Assembly (NCBI GenBank): GCA_028752905.1
Contig: JAQNBH010000004.1
Coordinates: 6,861,173-6,925,172 of the forward strand
From: Cladorhizidae sp. MBARI D1340-BT2
Taxonomy: Eukaryota; Porifera; Demospongiae; Poecilosclerida; Cladorhizidae
Length of the DNA: 64,000 nt
Direction of reading: 5' to 3'
A program made the position numbers and the translations under genes. The notes under the pieces are model-generated. The model did not search any database. It saw only the letters and a list, made by a program, of their open reading frames with translations, and was not told the DNA's origin. Shown in pieces: positions 1 to 12,608 of this stretch (its first letter is position 1; each line of letters begins with the position of its first letter).

Positions 1-2386
1 CTTACTAGCTGACATGTCACTCATAACTTCATCTCACATGCTCTTACTAGCTGACATGTCACTCATAACTTCACCTCACATGCTCTTACTAGCTGACCTG
101 TCACTCATAACTTCACCTCACATGCTCTTACTAGCTGACATGTCACTCATAACTTCACCTCACATGCTCTTACTAGCTGACATGTCACGCATAAATTCAC
201 CTCACATTGCTCTTACTAGCTGACATGTCACTCATAACTTCACCTCACATGCTCTTACTAGCTGACATGTCACTCATAACTTCACCTCACATGCTCTTAA
301 TAACTGACATGTCACTCATAACTTCAACTCACATGCTATTACTAGCTGACATGTCACTCATAACTTCACCTCACATGCTCTTACTAGCTGACATGTCACT
401 CATAACTTCACCTCACATGCTCTTACTAGCTGACATGTCACTCATAACTTCACCTCACATGCTCTTACTAGCTGACATGTCACTCATAACTTCACCTCAC
501 ATGCTCTTACTATCTGACATGTCACTCATAACTTCACCTCACATGCTCTTACTAGCTGACATGTCACTCATAACTTCACCTCACATGCTCTTACTAGCTG
601 ACATGTCACTCATAACTTCACCTCACATGCTCTTACTAGCTGACATGTCACTTATAACTTCACCTCACATGCTCTTACTAGCTGTCATGTCACTCATAAC
701 TTCACCTCACATGCTCTTATTAGCTGACATGTCACTTATAACTTCACATCACATGCTCTTACTAGCTGACATGTCACTCATACCTTCACCTCACATGCTC
801 TTACTATCTGACATGTCACTCATAACTTCACCTCACATGCTCTTACTAGCTGACATGTCACTCCTCACATGCTCTTACTAGCTGACATGTCACTCATAAC
901 TTCATCTCACATGCTTTTACTAGCTGACATGTCACTCATAACTTCACCTCACATGCTCTTACTAGCTGACATGTCACTCATAACTTCACCTCACATGCTC
1001 TTACTAGCTGACATGTCACTCATAACTTCACCTCGCATGCTCTTACCAGCTGACATGACATTCATAACTTCACCTCACATGCTCTTACTAGCTGACATGT
1101 CACTCATAACTTCACCTCACATGCTCTTACTAGCTGACATGTCACACATAACTTCACCTCACATGCTCTTACTAGCTGACATGTCACTCATAACTTCATC
1201 TCACATGCTCTTACTAGCTGACATGACATTCATAACTTCACCTCACACCTCACATGCTCTTACTAGCTGACATGTCACTCATAACTTCACCTCACATGCT
1301 CTTGGTAGCTGACATGTCACTCATAACTTCACCTCACATGCTCTTACTAGCTGACATGTCACTCATAACTTCACCTCACATGCTCTTAATAGCTGACATG
1401 TCACTCATAACTTCACCTCACATGCTCTTACTAGCTGACATGTCACTCATAACTTCACCTCACATGCTCTTACTATCTGACATGTCACTCATAACTTCAC
1501 CTCACATGCTCTTACTAGCTGACATGTCACTCATAACTTCACCTCACATGCTCTTACTAGCTGACATGTCACTCATAACTTCACCTCACATGCTCTTACT
1601 AGCTGACATGTCACTTATAACTTCACCTCACATGCTCTTACTAGCTGACATGTCACTCATAACTTCACCTCACATGCTCTTACTAGCTGACATGTCACTT
1701 ATAACTTCACCTCACATGCTCTTACTAGCTGACATGTCACTCATACCTTCACCTCACATGCTCTTACTAGCTGACATGTCACTCATAACTTCACCTCACA
1801 TGCTCTTACTAGCTGACATGTCACTCATAACTTCACCTCACATGCTCTTACTAGCTGACATGTCACTCATAACTATACCTCACATGCTCTTACTAGCTGA
1901 CATGTCACTTATAACTCACATGCTCTTACTAGCTGACATGTCACTCATACCTTCACCTCACATGCTCTTACTAGATGACATGTCACTCATAACTTCACCT
2001 CACATGCTCTTACTAGCTGACATGTCACTCATAACTTCACCTCACATGCTCTTACTAGCTGACATGTCACTCATAACTTCACCTCACATGCTCTTACTAG
2101 CTGACATGTCACTCATAACTTCACCTCACATGCTCTTACTAGCTGACATGTCACTTATAACTTCACCTCACATGCTCTTACTAGCTGTCATGTCACTCAT
2201 AACTTCACCTCACATGCTCTTATTAGCTGACATGTCACTTATAACTTCACATCACATGCTCTTACTAGCTGACATGTCACTCATACCTTCACCTCACATG
2301 CTCTTACTAGCTGACATGTCACTCATAACTTCACCTCACATGCTCTTACTAGCTGACATGTCACTCATAACTTCACCTCACATGCT
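1..2386. repeat. Segmental duplication D1, left copy
   Basis: This stretch matches 12609-14994 at a constant offset of 12,608 bp, which is not a multiple of 42. Shared private features are the ACATTGCTC one-base insertion near 208, the CTCCTCACATG deletion near 860, the 7-bp CCTCACA insertion near 1241, and the 6-bp in-phase deletion near 1915. No difference was seen at the landmarks compared. The match ends at 2387, where this copy has GCTCTTACT and the other GCTTTTACT. The left boundary lies outside the window. Confidence 0.85.
56..97 (+). repeat. Reference consensus monomer (42 bp)
   Basis: This copy matches the majority base at every position. It carries three TCAC words, two CATG words, one CTAG and one AGCT. 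The last three bases joined to the start of the next monomer form the 10-bp perfect palindrome TGACATGTCA. There is no CpG. Read from the ATG it encodes the 14-residue period MSLITSPHMLLLAD. The + strand +2 and +3 frames and all three minus-strand frames contain a stop in every monomer. Confidence 0.97.
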
Positions 2387-2650
2387 CTTACTAGCTGACA
2401 TGTCACTCATAACTTCACCTCACATGCTCTTACTAGCTGACATGTCACTCATAACTTCACCTCACATGCTCTTACCAGCTGACATGACATTCATAACTTC
2501 ACCTCACATGCTCTTACTAGCTGACATGTCACTCATAACTTCACCTCACATGCTCTTACTAGCTGACATGTCACACATAACTTCACCTCACATGCTCTTA
2601 CTAGCTGACATGTCACTCATAACTTCACTCACATGCTCTTACTAGCTGAC
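1223..2650. repeat. HOR variant lacking the CACGCATAAATT marker
   Basis: The segment runs from one ATGACATT marker (1223) to the next (2651). After the GGTAGC and TTAATAGC landmarks it goes into units rich in CTTATAAC, CATACC and ACTATACC instead of the CACGCATAAATT part. Three indels inside it cancel: a 7-bp insertion of the CCTCACA word near 1241, a 6-bp deletion near 1915 (ATAACTCACATG), and a 1-bp deletion near 2627. Total length is therefore 1,428 bp, 34 x 42, by coincidence. The ACTATACC unit marks this second HOR type elsewhere, near 11330, 11660, 14470, 31619, 33327, 39358, 40836, 44175, 50165, 51219, 52849, 53901, 57647 and 63958. Confidence 0.75.
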
Positions 2651-4120
2651 ATGACATTCATAACTTCACCTCACATGCTCTTACTAGCTGACATGTCACT
2701 CATAACTTCACCTCACATGCTCTTGGTAGCTGACATGTCACTCATAACTTCACCTCACATGCTCTTACTAGCTGAAATGTCACTCATAACTTCACCTCAC
2801 ATGCTCTTAATAGCTGACATGTCACTCATAACTTTACCTCACATGCTCTTACTAGCTGACATGTCATTCATAACTTCACATCACATGCTCTTACTAGCTG
2901 ACATGTCACTCATAACTTCACCTCACATGCTCTTACTAGCTGACATGTCACTCATACCTTCACCTCACATGCTCTTACTAGCTGACATGTCCCTCATAAC
3001 TTCACCTCACATGCTCTTACTAGCTGACATGTCACTCATAACTTCATCTCACATGCTCTTACTAGCTGACATGTCACTCATAACTTCACCTCACATTCTC
3101 TTACTAGCTGACCTGTCACTCATAACTTCACCTCACATGCTCTTACTAGCTGACATGTCACTCATAACTTCACCTCACATGCTCTTACTAGCTGACATGT
3201 CACGCATAAATTCACCTCACATGCTCTTACTAGCTGACATGTCACTCATAACTTCACCTCACATGCTCTTACTAGCTGACATGTCACTCATAACTTCACC
3301 TCACATGCTCTTAATAACTGACATGTCACTCATAACTTCAACTCACATGCTATTACTAGCTGACATGTCACTCATAACTTCACCTCACATGCTCTTACTA
3401 GCTGACATGTCACTCATAACTTCACCTCACATGCTCTTACTAGCTGACATGTCACTCATAACTTCACCTCACATGCTCTTACTAGCTGACATGTCACTCA
3501 TACCTTCACCTCACATGCTCTTACTATCTGACATGTCACTCATAACTTCACCTCACATGCTCTTACTAGCTGACATGTCACTCATAACTTCACCTCACAT
3601 GCTCTTACTAGCTGACATGTCACTCATAACTTCACCTCACATGCTCTTACTAGCTGACATGTCACTTATAACTTCACCTCACATGCTCTTACTAGCTGTC
3701 ATGTCACTCATAACTTCACCTCACATGCTCTTATTAGCTGACATGTCACTTATAACTTCACATCACATGCTCTTACTAGCTGACATGTCACTCATACCTT
3801 CACCTCACATGCTCTTACTATCTGACATGTCACCCATAACTTCACCTCACATGCTCTTACTAGCTGACATGTCACTCATAACTTCACCTCACATGCTCTT
3901 ACTAGCTGACATGTCACTCATAACTTCACCTCGCATGCTCTTACCAGCTGACATGACATTCATAACTTCACCTCACATGCTCTTACTAGGTGACATGTCA
4001 CTCATAACTTCACCTCACATGCTCTTACTAGCTGACATGTCACACATAACTTCACCTCACATGCTCTTACTAGCTGACATGTCACTCATAACTTCATCTC
4101 ACATGCTCTTACTAGCTGAC
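2651..4120. repeat. Canonical 35-monomer higher-order repeat unit (1,470 bp)
   Basis: This is the cleanest HOR copy: exactly 35 in-phase monomers between two ATGACATT marker units at 2651 and 4121. Variant order by monomer number is: 1 ATGACATT; 2 ends GGTAGC; 3 ends GAAATG; 4 ends TTAATAGC; 5 CTTTACC; 6 CATTCATAA with CACATCAC; 8 CATACC; 10 TTCATCTC; 12 starts CTGTCAC; 14 CACGCATAAATT (3197); 16 ends TTAATAACTG; 17 TTCAACTC; 21 CATACC then CTATCTG; 25 CTTATAAC then CTGTCATG; 26 ends TTATTAG; 27 CTTATAAC with CACATCAC; 28 CATACC then CTATCTG; 31 CCTCGCATG with CCAGCTG; 32 ATGACATT (3953); 34 CACACATAA; 35 TTCATCTC. The CACGCATAAATT unit recurs at least 34 times in the window and is the best single HOR marker. 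Confidence 0.9.
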
Positions 4121-7100
4121 ATGACATTCATAACTTCACCTCACATGCTCTTACTAGCTGACATGTCACTCATAACTTCACCTCACATGCTCTTGGTAGC
4201 TGACATGTCACTCATAACTTCACCTCACATGCTCTTACTAGCTGACATGTCACTCATAACTTCACCTCACATGCTCTTAATAGCTGACATGTCACTCATA
4301 ACTTCAGTCACATGCTCTTACTAGCTGACATGTCATTCATAACTTCACATCACATGCTCTTACTAGCTGACATGTCACTCATAACTTCACCTCACATGCT
4401 CTTACTAGCTGACATGTCACTCATACCTTCACCTCACATGCTCTTACTAGCTGACATGTCACTCATAACTTCACCTCACATGCTCTTACTAGCTGACATG
4501 TCACTCATAACTTCATCTCACATGCTCTTACTAGCTGACATGTCACTCATAACTTCACCTCACATGCTCTTACTAGCTGACATGTCACTCATAACTTCAC
4601 CTCACATGCTCTTACTAGCTGACATGTCACTCATAACTTCACCTCACATGCTCTTACTAGCTGACATGTCACTCATAACTTCACCTCACATGCTCTTACT
4701 AGCTGACCTATCACTCATAACTTCACCTCACATGCTCTTACTAGCTGACATGTCACTCATAACTTCACCTCACATGCTCTTACTAGCTGACATGTCACGC
4801 ATAAATTCACCTCACATGCTCTTACTAGCTGACATGTCACTCATAACTTCACCTCACATGCTCTTACTAGCTGACATGTCACTCATAACTTCACCTCACA
4901 TGTTCTTAATAACTGACATGTCACTCATAACTTCAACTCACATGCTATTACTAGCTGACATGTCACTCATAACTTCACCTCACATGCTCTTACTAGCTGA
5001 CATGTCACTCATAACTTCACCTCACATGCTCTTACTAGCTGACATGTCACTCATAACTTCACCTCACATGCTCTTACTAGCTGACATGTCACTCATAACT
5101 TCACCTCACATGCTCTTACTATCTGACATGTCACTCATAACTTCACCTCACATGCTCTTACTAGCTGACATGTCACTCATAACTTCACCTCACATGCTCT
5201 TACTAGCTGACATGTCACTCATAACTTCACCTCACATGCTCTTACTAGCTGACATGTCACTTATAACTTCACCTCACATGCTCTTACTAGCTGACATGTC
5301 ACTCATACCTTCACCTCACATGCTCTTACTAGCTGACATGTCACTCATAACTTCATCTCACATGCTCTTACTAGCTGACATGTCACTCATAACTTCACCT
5401 CACATGCTCTTACTAGCTGACATGTCACTCATAACTTCACCTCACATGCTCTTACTAGCTGACATGTCACTCATAACTTCACCTCACATTCTCTTACTAG
5501 CTGACATGTCACTTATAACTTCACCTCACATGCCTTACTAGCTGTCATGTCACTCATAACTTCACCTCACATGCTCTTATTAGCTGACATGTCACTTATA
5601 ACTTCACATCACATGCTCTTACTAGCTGACATGTCACTCATACCTTCACCTCACATGCTCTTACTAGCTGACATGTCACTCATAACTTCACCTCACATGC
5701 TCTTACTAGCTGACATGTCACTCATAACTTCACCTCACATGCTCTTACTAGCTGACATGTCACTCATAACTTCACCTCACATGCTTTTACTAGCTGACAT
5801 GTCACTCATAACTTCACCTCACATGCTCTTACTAGCTGACATGTCACTCATAACTTCACCTCACATGCTCTTAATAGCTGACATGTCACTCATAACTTCA
5901 TCTCACATGCTCTTACTAGCTGACATGTCATTCATAACTTCACATCACATGCTCTTACTAGCTGACATGTCACTCATAACTTCACCTCACATGCTCTTAC
6001 TAGCTGACATGTCACTCATACCTTCACCTCACATGCTCTTACTAGCTGACATGTCACTCATAACTTCACCTCACATGCTCTTACTAGCTGACATGTCACT
6101 CATAACTTCTCTTACTAGCTGACATGTCACTCATAACTTCACCTCGCATGCTCTTACTAGCTGACCTGTCACTCATAACTTCACCTCACATGCTCTTACT
6201 AGCTGACATGTCACGCATAAATTCACCTCACATGCACTTACTAGCTGACATGTCACTCATAACTTCACTCACATGCTCTTACTAGCTGACATGTCACTCA
6301 TAACTTCATCTCACATGCTCTTAATAACTGACATGTCACTCATAACTTCAACTCACATGCTATTACTAGCTGACATGTCACTCATAACTTCACCTCACAT
6401 GCTCTTACTAGCTGACATGTCACTCATAACTTCACCTCACATGCTCTTACTAACTGACATGTCACTCATAACTTCACCTCACATGCTCTTACTAGCTGAC
6501 ATGTCACTCATAACTTCACCTCACATGCTCTTACTATCTGACATGTCACTCATAACTTCACCTCACATGCTCTTACTAGCTGACATGTCACTCATAACTT
6601 CACCTCACATGCTCTTACTAGCTGACATGTCACTCATAACTTCACCTCACATGCTCTTACTAGCTGACATGTCACTTATAACTTCACCTCACATGCTCTT
6701 ACTAGCTGTCATGTCACTCATAACTTCACCTCACATGCTCTTATTAGCTGACATGTCACTTATAACTTCACATCACATGCTCTTACTAGCTGACATGTCA
6801 CTCATACCTTCACCTCACATGCTCTTACTATCTGACATGTCACTCATAACTTAACCTCACATGCTCTTACTAGCTGACATGTCACTCATAACTTCACCTC
6901 ACATGCTCTTACTAGCTGACATGTCACTCATAACTTCACCTCACATGCTTTTACTAGCTGACATGTCACTCATAACTTCACCTCACATGCTCTTACTAGC
7001 TGACATGTCACTCATAACTTCACCTCACATGCTCTTACTAGCTGACATGTCACTCATAACTTCACCTCACATGCTCTTACCAGCTGACATGACATTCATA

Positions 7101-7256
7101 ACTTCACCTCACATGCTCTTACTAGCTGACATGTCACTCATAACTTCACCTCACATGCTCTTACTAGCTGACATGTCACACATAACTTCACCTCACATGC
7201 TCTTACTAGCTGACATGTCACTCATAACTTCATCTCACATGCTCTTACTAGCTGAC
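4121..7256. repeat. Mosaic HOR stretch
   Basis: Monomers only. CACGCATAAATT units lie at 4792 and 6208, and the next ATGACATT pair is 7089/7257. The stretch holds an irregular CTCACATGCCTTACT deletion near 5533, a truncated monomer near 6109 (ATAACTTCTCTTACT), and a CACATGCACTTACT variant near 6233. A TTAACC substitution at 6852 puts a stop in the otherwise open frame. No unique sequence was seen. Confidence 0.75.
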
Positions 7257-10200
7257 ATGACATTCATAACTTCACCTCACACCTCACATGCTCTTACTAG
7301 CTGACATGTCACTCATAACTTCACCTCACATGCTCTTGGTAGCTGACATGTCACTCATAACTTCACCTCACATGCTCTTACTAGCTGACATGTCACTCAT
7401 AACTTCACCTCACATGCTCTTAATAGCTGACATGTCACTCATAACTTCACCTCACATGCTCTTACTAGCTGACATGTCATTCATAACTTCACATCACATG
7501 CTCTTACTAGCTGACATGTCACTCATAACTTCACCTCACATGCTCTTACTAGCTGACATGTCACTCATACCTTCACCTCACATGCTCTTACTAGCTGACA
7601 TGTCACTCATAACTTCACTCACATGCTCTTACTAGCTGAGATGTCACTCATAACTTCATCTCACATGCTCTTACTAGCTGACATGTCACTCATAACTTCA
7701 CCTCACATGCTCTTACTAGCTGACATGTCGCTCATAACTTCACCTCACATGCTCTTACTAGCTGACATGTCACTCATAACTTCACCTCACATGCTCTTAC
7801 TAGCTGACATGTCACTCATAACTTCACCTCACATGCTCTTACTAGCTGACCTGTCACTCATAACTTCACCTCACATGCTCTTACTAGCTGACATGTCACT
7901 CATAACTTCACCTCACATGCTCTTACTAGCTGACATGTCACGCATAAATTCACCTCACATGCTCTTACTAGCTGACATGTCACTCATAACTTCACCTCAC
8001 ATGCTCTGACTAGCTGACATGTCACTCATAACTTCACCTCACATGTTCTTAATAACTGACATGTCACTCATAACTTCAACTCACATGCTATTACTAGCTG
8101 ACATGTCACTCATAATTTCACCTCACATGCTCTTACTAGCTGACATGTCACTCATAACTTCACCTCACATGCTCTTACTAGCTGACATGTCACTCATAAC
8201 TTCACCTCACATGCTCTTACTAGCTGACATGTCACTCATAACTTCACCTCACATGCTCTTACTATCTGACATGTCACTCATAACTTCACCTCACATGCTC
8301 TTACTAGCTGACATGTCACTCATATCTTCACCTCACATGCTCTTACTAGCTGACATGTCACTCATAACTTCACCTCACATGCTCTTACTAGCTGACATGT
8401 CACTTATAACTTCACCTCACATGCTCTTACTAGCTGACATGTCACTCATAACTTCACCTCACATGCTCTTACTAGCTGACATGTCACTTATAACTTCACC
8501 TCACATGCTCTTACTAGCTGACATGTCACTCATACCTTCACCTCACATGCTCTTACTAGCTGACATGTCACTCATAACTTCACCTCACATGCTCTTACTA
8601 GCTGACATGACATTCATAACTTCACCTCACATGCTCTTACTAGCTGACATGTCACTCATAACTTCACCTCACATGCTCTTACTAGCTGACATGTCACTCA
8701 TAACTTCACCTCACATGCTCTTGGTAGCTGACATGTCACTCATAACTTCACCTCACATGCTCTTACTAGCTGACATGTCACTCATACCTTCACCTCACAT
8801 GCTCTTACTAGCTGACATGTCACTCATAACTTCACCTCACATGCTCTTACTAGCTGACATGTCACTCATAACTTCATCTCACATGCTCTTACTAGCTGAC
8901 ATGTCACTCATAACTTCACCTCACATGCTCTTACTAGCTGACCTGTCACTCATAACTTCACCTCACATGCTCTTACTAGCTGACATGTCACTCATAACTT
9001 CACCTCACATGCTCTTACTAGCTGACATGTCACGCATAAATTCACCTCACATGCTCTTACTAGCTGACATGTCACTCATAACTTCACCTCACATGCTCTT
9101 ACTAGCTGACATGTCACTCATAACTTCACCTCACATGCTCTTAATAACTGACATGTCACTCATAACTTCAACTCACATGCTATTACTAGCTGACATGTCA
9201 CTCATAACTTCACCTCACATGCTCTTACTAGCTGACATGTCACTCATAACTTCACCTCACATGCTCTTACTAGCTGACATGTCACTCATAACTTCACCTC
9301 ACATGCTCTTACTAGCTGACATGTCACTCATACCTTCACCTCACATGCTCTTACTATCTGACATGTCACTCATAACTTCACCTCACATGCTCTTACTAGC
9401 TGACATGTCACTCATAACTTCACCTCACATGCTCTTACTAGCTGACATGTCACTCATAACTTCACCTCACATGCTCTTACTAGCTGACATGTCACTTATA
9501 ACTTCACCTCACATGCTCTTACTAGCTGTCATGTCACTCATAACTTCACCTCACATGCTCTTATTAGCTGACATGTCACTTATAACTTCACATCACATGC
9601 TCTTACTAGCTGACATGTCACTCATACCTTCACCTCACATGCTCTTACTATCTGACATGTCACTCATAACTTCACCTCACATGCTCTTACTAGCTGACAT
9701 GTCACTCATAACTTCACCTCACATGCTCTTACTAGCTGACATGTCACTAATAACTTCACCTCGCATGCTCTTACCAGCTGACATGACATTCATAACTTCA
9801 CCTCACATGCTCTTACTAGGTGACATGTCACTCATAACTTCACCTCACATGCTCTTACTAGCTGACATGTCACACATAACTTCACCTCACATGCTCTTAC
9901 TAGCTGACATGTCACTCATAACTTCATCTCACATGCTCTTACTAGCTGACATGACATTCATAACTTCACCTCACATGCTCTTACTAGCTGACATGTCACT
10001 CATAACTTCACCTCACATGCTCTTGGTAGCTGACATGTCACTCATAACTTCACCTCACATGCTCTTACTAGCTGACATGTCACTCATAACTTCACCTCAC
10101 ATGCTCTTAATAGCTGACATGTCACTCATAACTTCACCTCACATGCTCTTACTAGCTGACATGTCATTCATAACTTCACATCACATGCTCTTACTAGCTG

Positions 10201-12075
10201 ACATGTCACTCATAACTTCACCTCACATGCTCTTACTAGCTGACATGTCACTCATAACTTCACCTCACATGCTCTTACTAGCTGACATGTCACTCATAAC
10301 TTCATCTCACATGCTTTTACTAGCTGACATGTCACTCATAACTTCACCTCACATGCTCTTACTAGCTGACATGTCACTCATAACTTCACCTCACATGCTC
10401 TTACTAGCTGACATGTCACTCATAACTTCACCTCGCATGCTCTTACCAGCTGACATGACATTCATAACTTCCCTCACATGCTCTTACTAGCTGACATGTC
10501 ACTCATAACTTCACCTCACATGCTCTTACTAGCTGACATGTCACACATAACTTCACCTCACACCTCACATGCTCTTACTAGCTGACATGTCACTCATAAC
10601 TTCATCTCACATGCTCTTACTAGCTGACATGACATTCATAACTTCACCTCACACCTCACATGCTCTTACTAGCTGACATGTCACTCATAACTTCACCTCA
10701 CATGCTCTTGGTAGCTGACATGTCACTCATAACTTCACCTCACATGCTCTTACTAGCTGACATGTCACTCATAACTTCACCTCACACCTCACATGCTCTT
10801 AATAGCTGACATGTCACTCATAACTTCACCTCACATGCTCTTACTAGCTGACATGTCACTCATAACTTCACCTCACATGCTCTTACTATCTGACATGTCA
10901 CTCATAACTTCACCTCACATGCTCTTACTAGCTGACATGTCACTCATAACTTCACCTCACATGCTCTTACTAGCTGACATGTCACTCATAACTTCACCTC
11001 ACATGCTCTTACTAGCTGACATGTCACTCATAACTTCACACACATGCTCTTACTAGCTGACATGTCACTTATAACTTCACCTCACATGCTCTTACTAGCT
11101 GACATGTCACTCATAACTTCACCTCACATGCTCTTACTAGTTGACATGTCACTTATAACTTCACTCACATGCTCTTACTAGCTGACATGTCACTCATAAC
11201 TTCACCTCACATGCTCTTACTAGCTGACATGTCACTCATAACTTCACCTCACATGCTCTTACTAGCTGACATGTCACTCATAACTTCACCTCACATGCTC
11301 TTACTAGCTGACATGTCACTCATAACTATACCTCACATTCTCTTACTAGCTGACATGTCACTTATAACTTCACCTCACATGCTCTTACTAGCTGACATGT
11401 CACTTATAACTTCACCTCACATGCTCTTACTAGCTGACATGTCACTCATAACTTCACCTCACATGCTCTTACTAGCTGACATGTCACTTATAACTTCACC
11501 TCACATGCTCTTACTAGCTGACATGTCACTCATACCTTCACCTCACATGCTCTTACTAGCTGACATGTCACTCATAACTTCACCTCACATGCTCTTACTA
11601 GCTGACATGTCACTCATAACTTCACCTCACATGCTCTTACTAGCTGACATGTCACTCATAACTATACCTCACATGCTCTTACTAGCTGACATGTCACTTA
11701 TAACTTCACCTCACATGCTCTTACTAGCCGACATGTCACTCATACCTTCACCTCACATGCTCTTACTAGCTGACATGTCACTCATAACTTCACCTCACAT
11801 GCTCTTACTAGCTGACATGTCACTCATAACTTCACCTCACATGCTCTTACTAGCTGACATGTCACTCATAACTTCACCTCACATGCTCTTAGCTCTTACT
11901 AGCTGACATGTCACTCATAACTTCACCTCACATGCTCTTACTAGCTGACATGTCACTTATAACTTCACCTCACATGCTCTTACTAGCTGTCATGTCACTC
12001 ATAACTTCACCTCACATGCTCTTACTAGCTGACATGTCACTTATAACTTCACCTCACATGCTCTTACCAGCTGAC
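7257..12075. repeat. Mosaic HOR stretch with a long marker-poor interval
   Basis: CACGCATAAATT units are at 7935 and 9027 and then absent until 12790. ATGACATT units are at 7257, 8607, 9783/9951, 10455/10629 and 12076. From about 10,500 to 12,000 the array is mostly plain consensus, CTTATAAC and CATACC monomers, with three 7-bp CCTCACA insertions (near 10561, 10647 and 10785). A partial monomer duplication lies near 11888 (CTCTTAGCTCTTACT). Confidence 0.75.
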
Positions 12076-12608
12076 ATGACATTCATAACTTCACCTCACA
12101 TGCTCTTACTAGCTGACATGTCACTCATAACTTCACCTCACATGCTCTTACTAGCTGACATGTCACACATAACTTCACCTCACATGCTCTTACTAGCTGA
12201 CATGTCACTCATAACTTCATCTCACATGCTCTTACTAGCTGACATGACATTCATAACTTCACCTCACATGCTCTTACTAGCTGACATGTCACTCATAACT
12301 TCACCTCACATGCTCTTGGTAGCTGACATGTCACTCATAACTTCACCTCACATGCTCTTACTAGCTGAAATGTCACTCATAACTTCACCTCACATGCTCT
12401 TAATAGCTGACATGTCACTCATAACTTTACCTCACATGCTCTTACTAGCTGACATGTCATTCATAACTTCACATCACATGCTCTTACTAGCTGACATGTC
12501 ACTCATAACTTCACCTCACATGCTCTTACTAGCTGACATGTCACTCATACCTTCACCTCACATGCTCTTACTAGCTGACATGTCACTCATAACTTCACCT
12601 CACATGCT

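Noticed and set aside
10..19. p53 response element (CATG core palindrome)
   Set aside because: TGACATGTCA fits only 8 of 10 half-site positions, and half-sites lie 42 bp apart, far beyond the usual spacer.
2651..4120. HOR length 1,470 bp as ten 147-bp nucleosome cores
   Set aside because: Other HOR copies are 34 to 46 monomers long, so the exact multiple is most likely chance.
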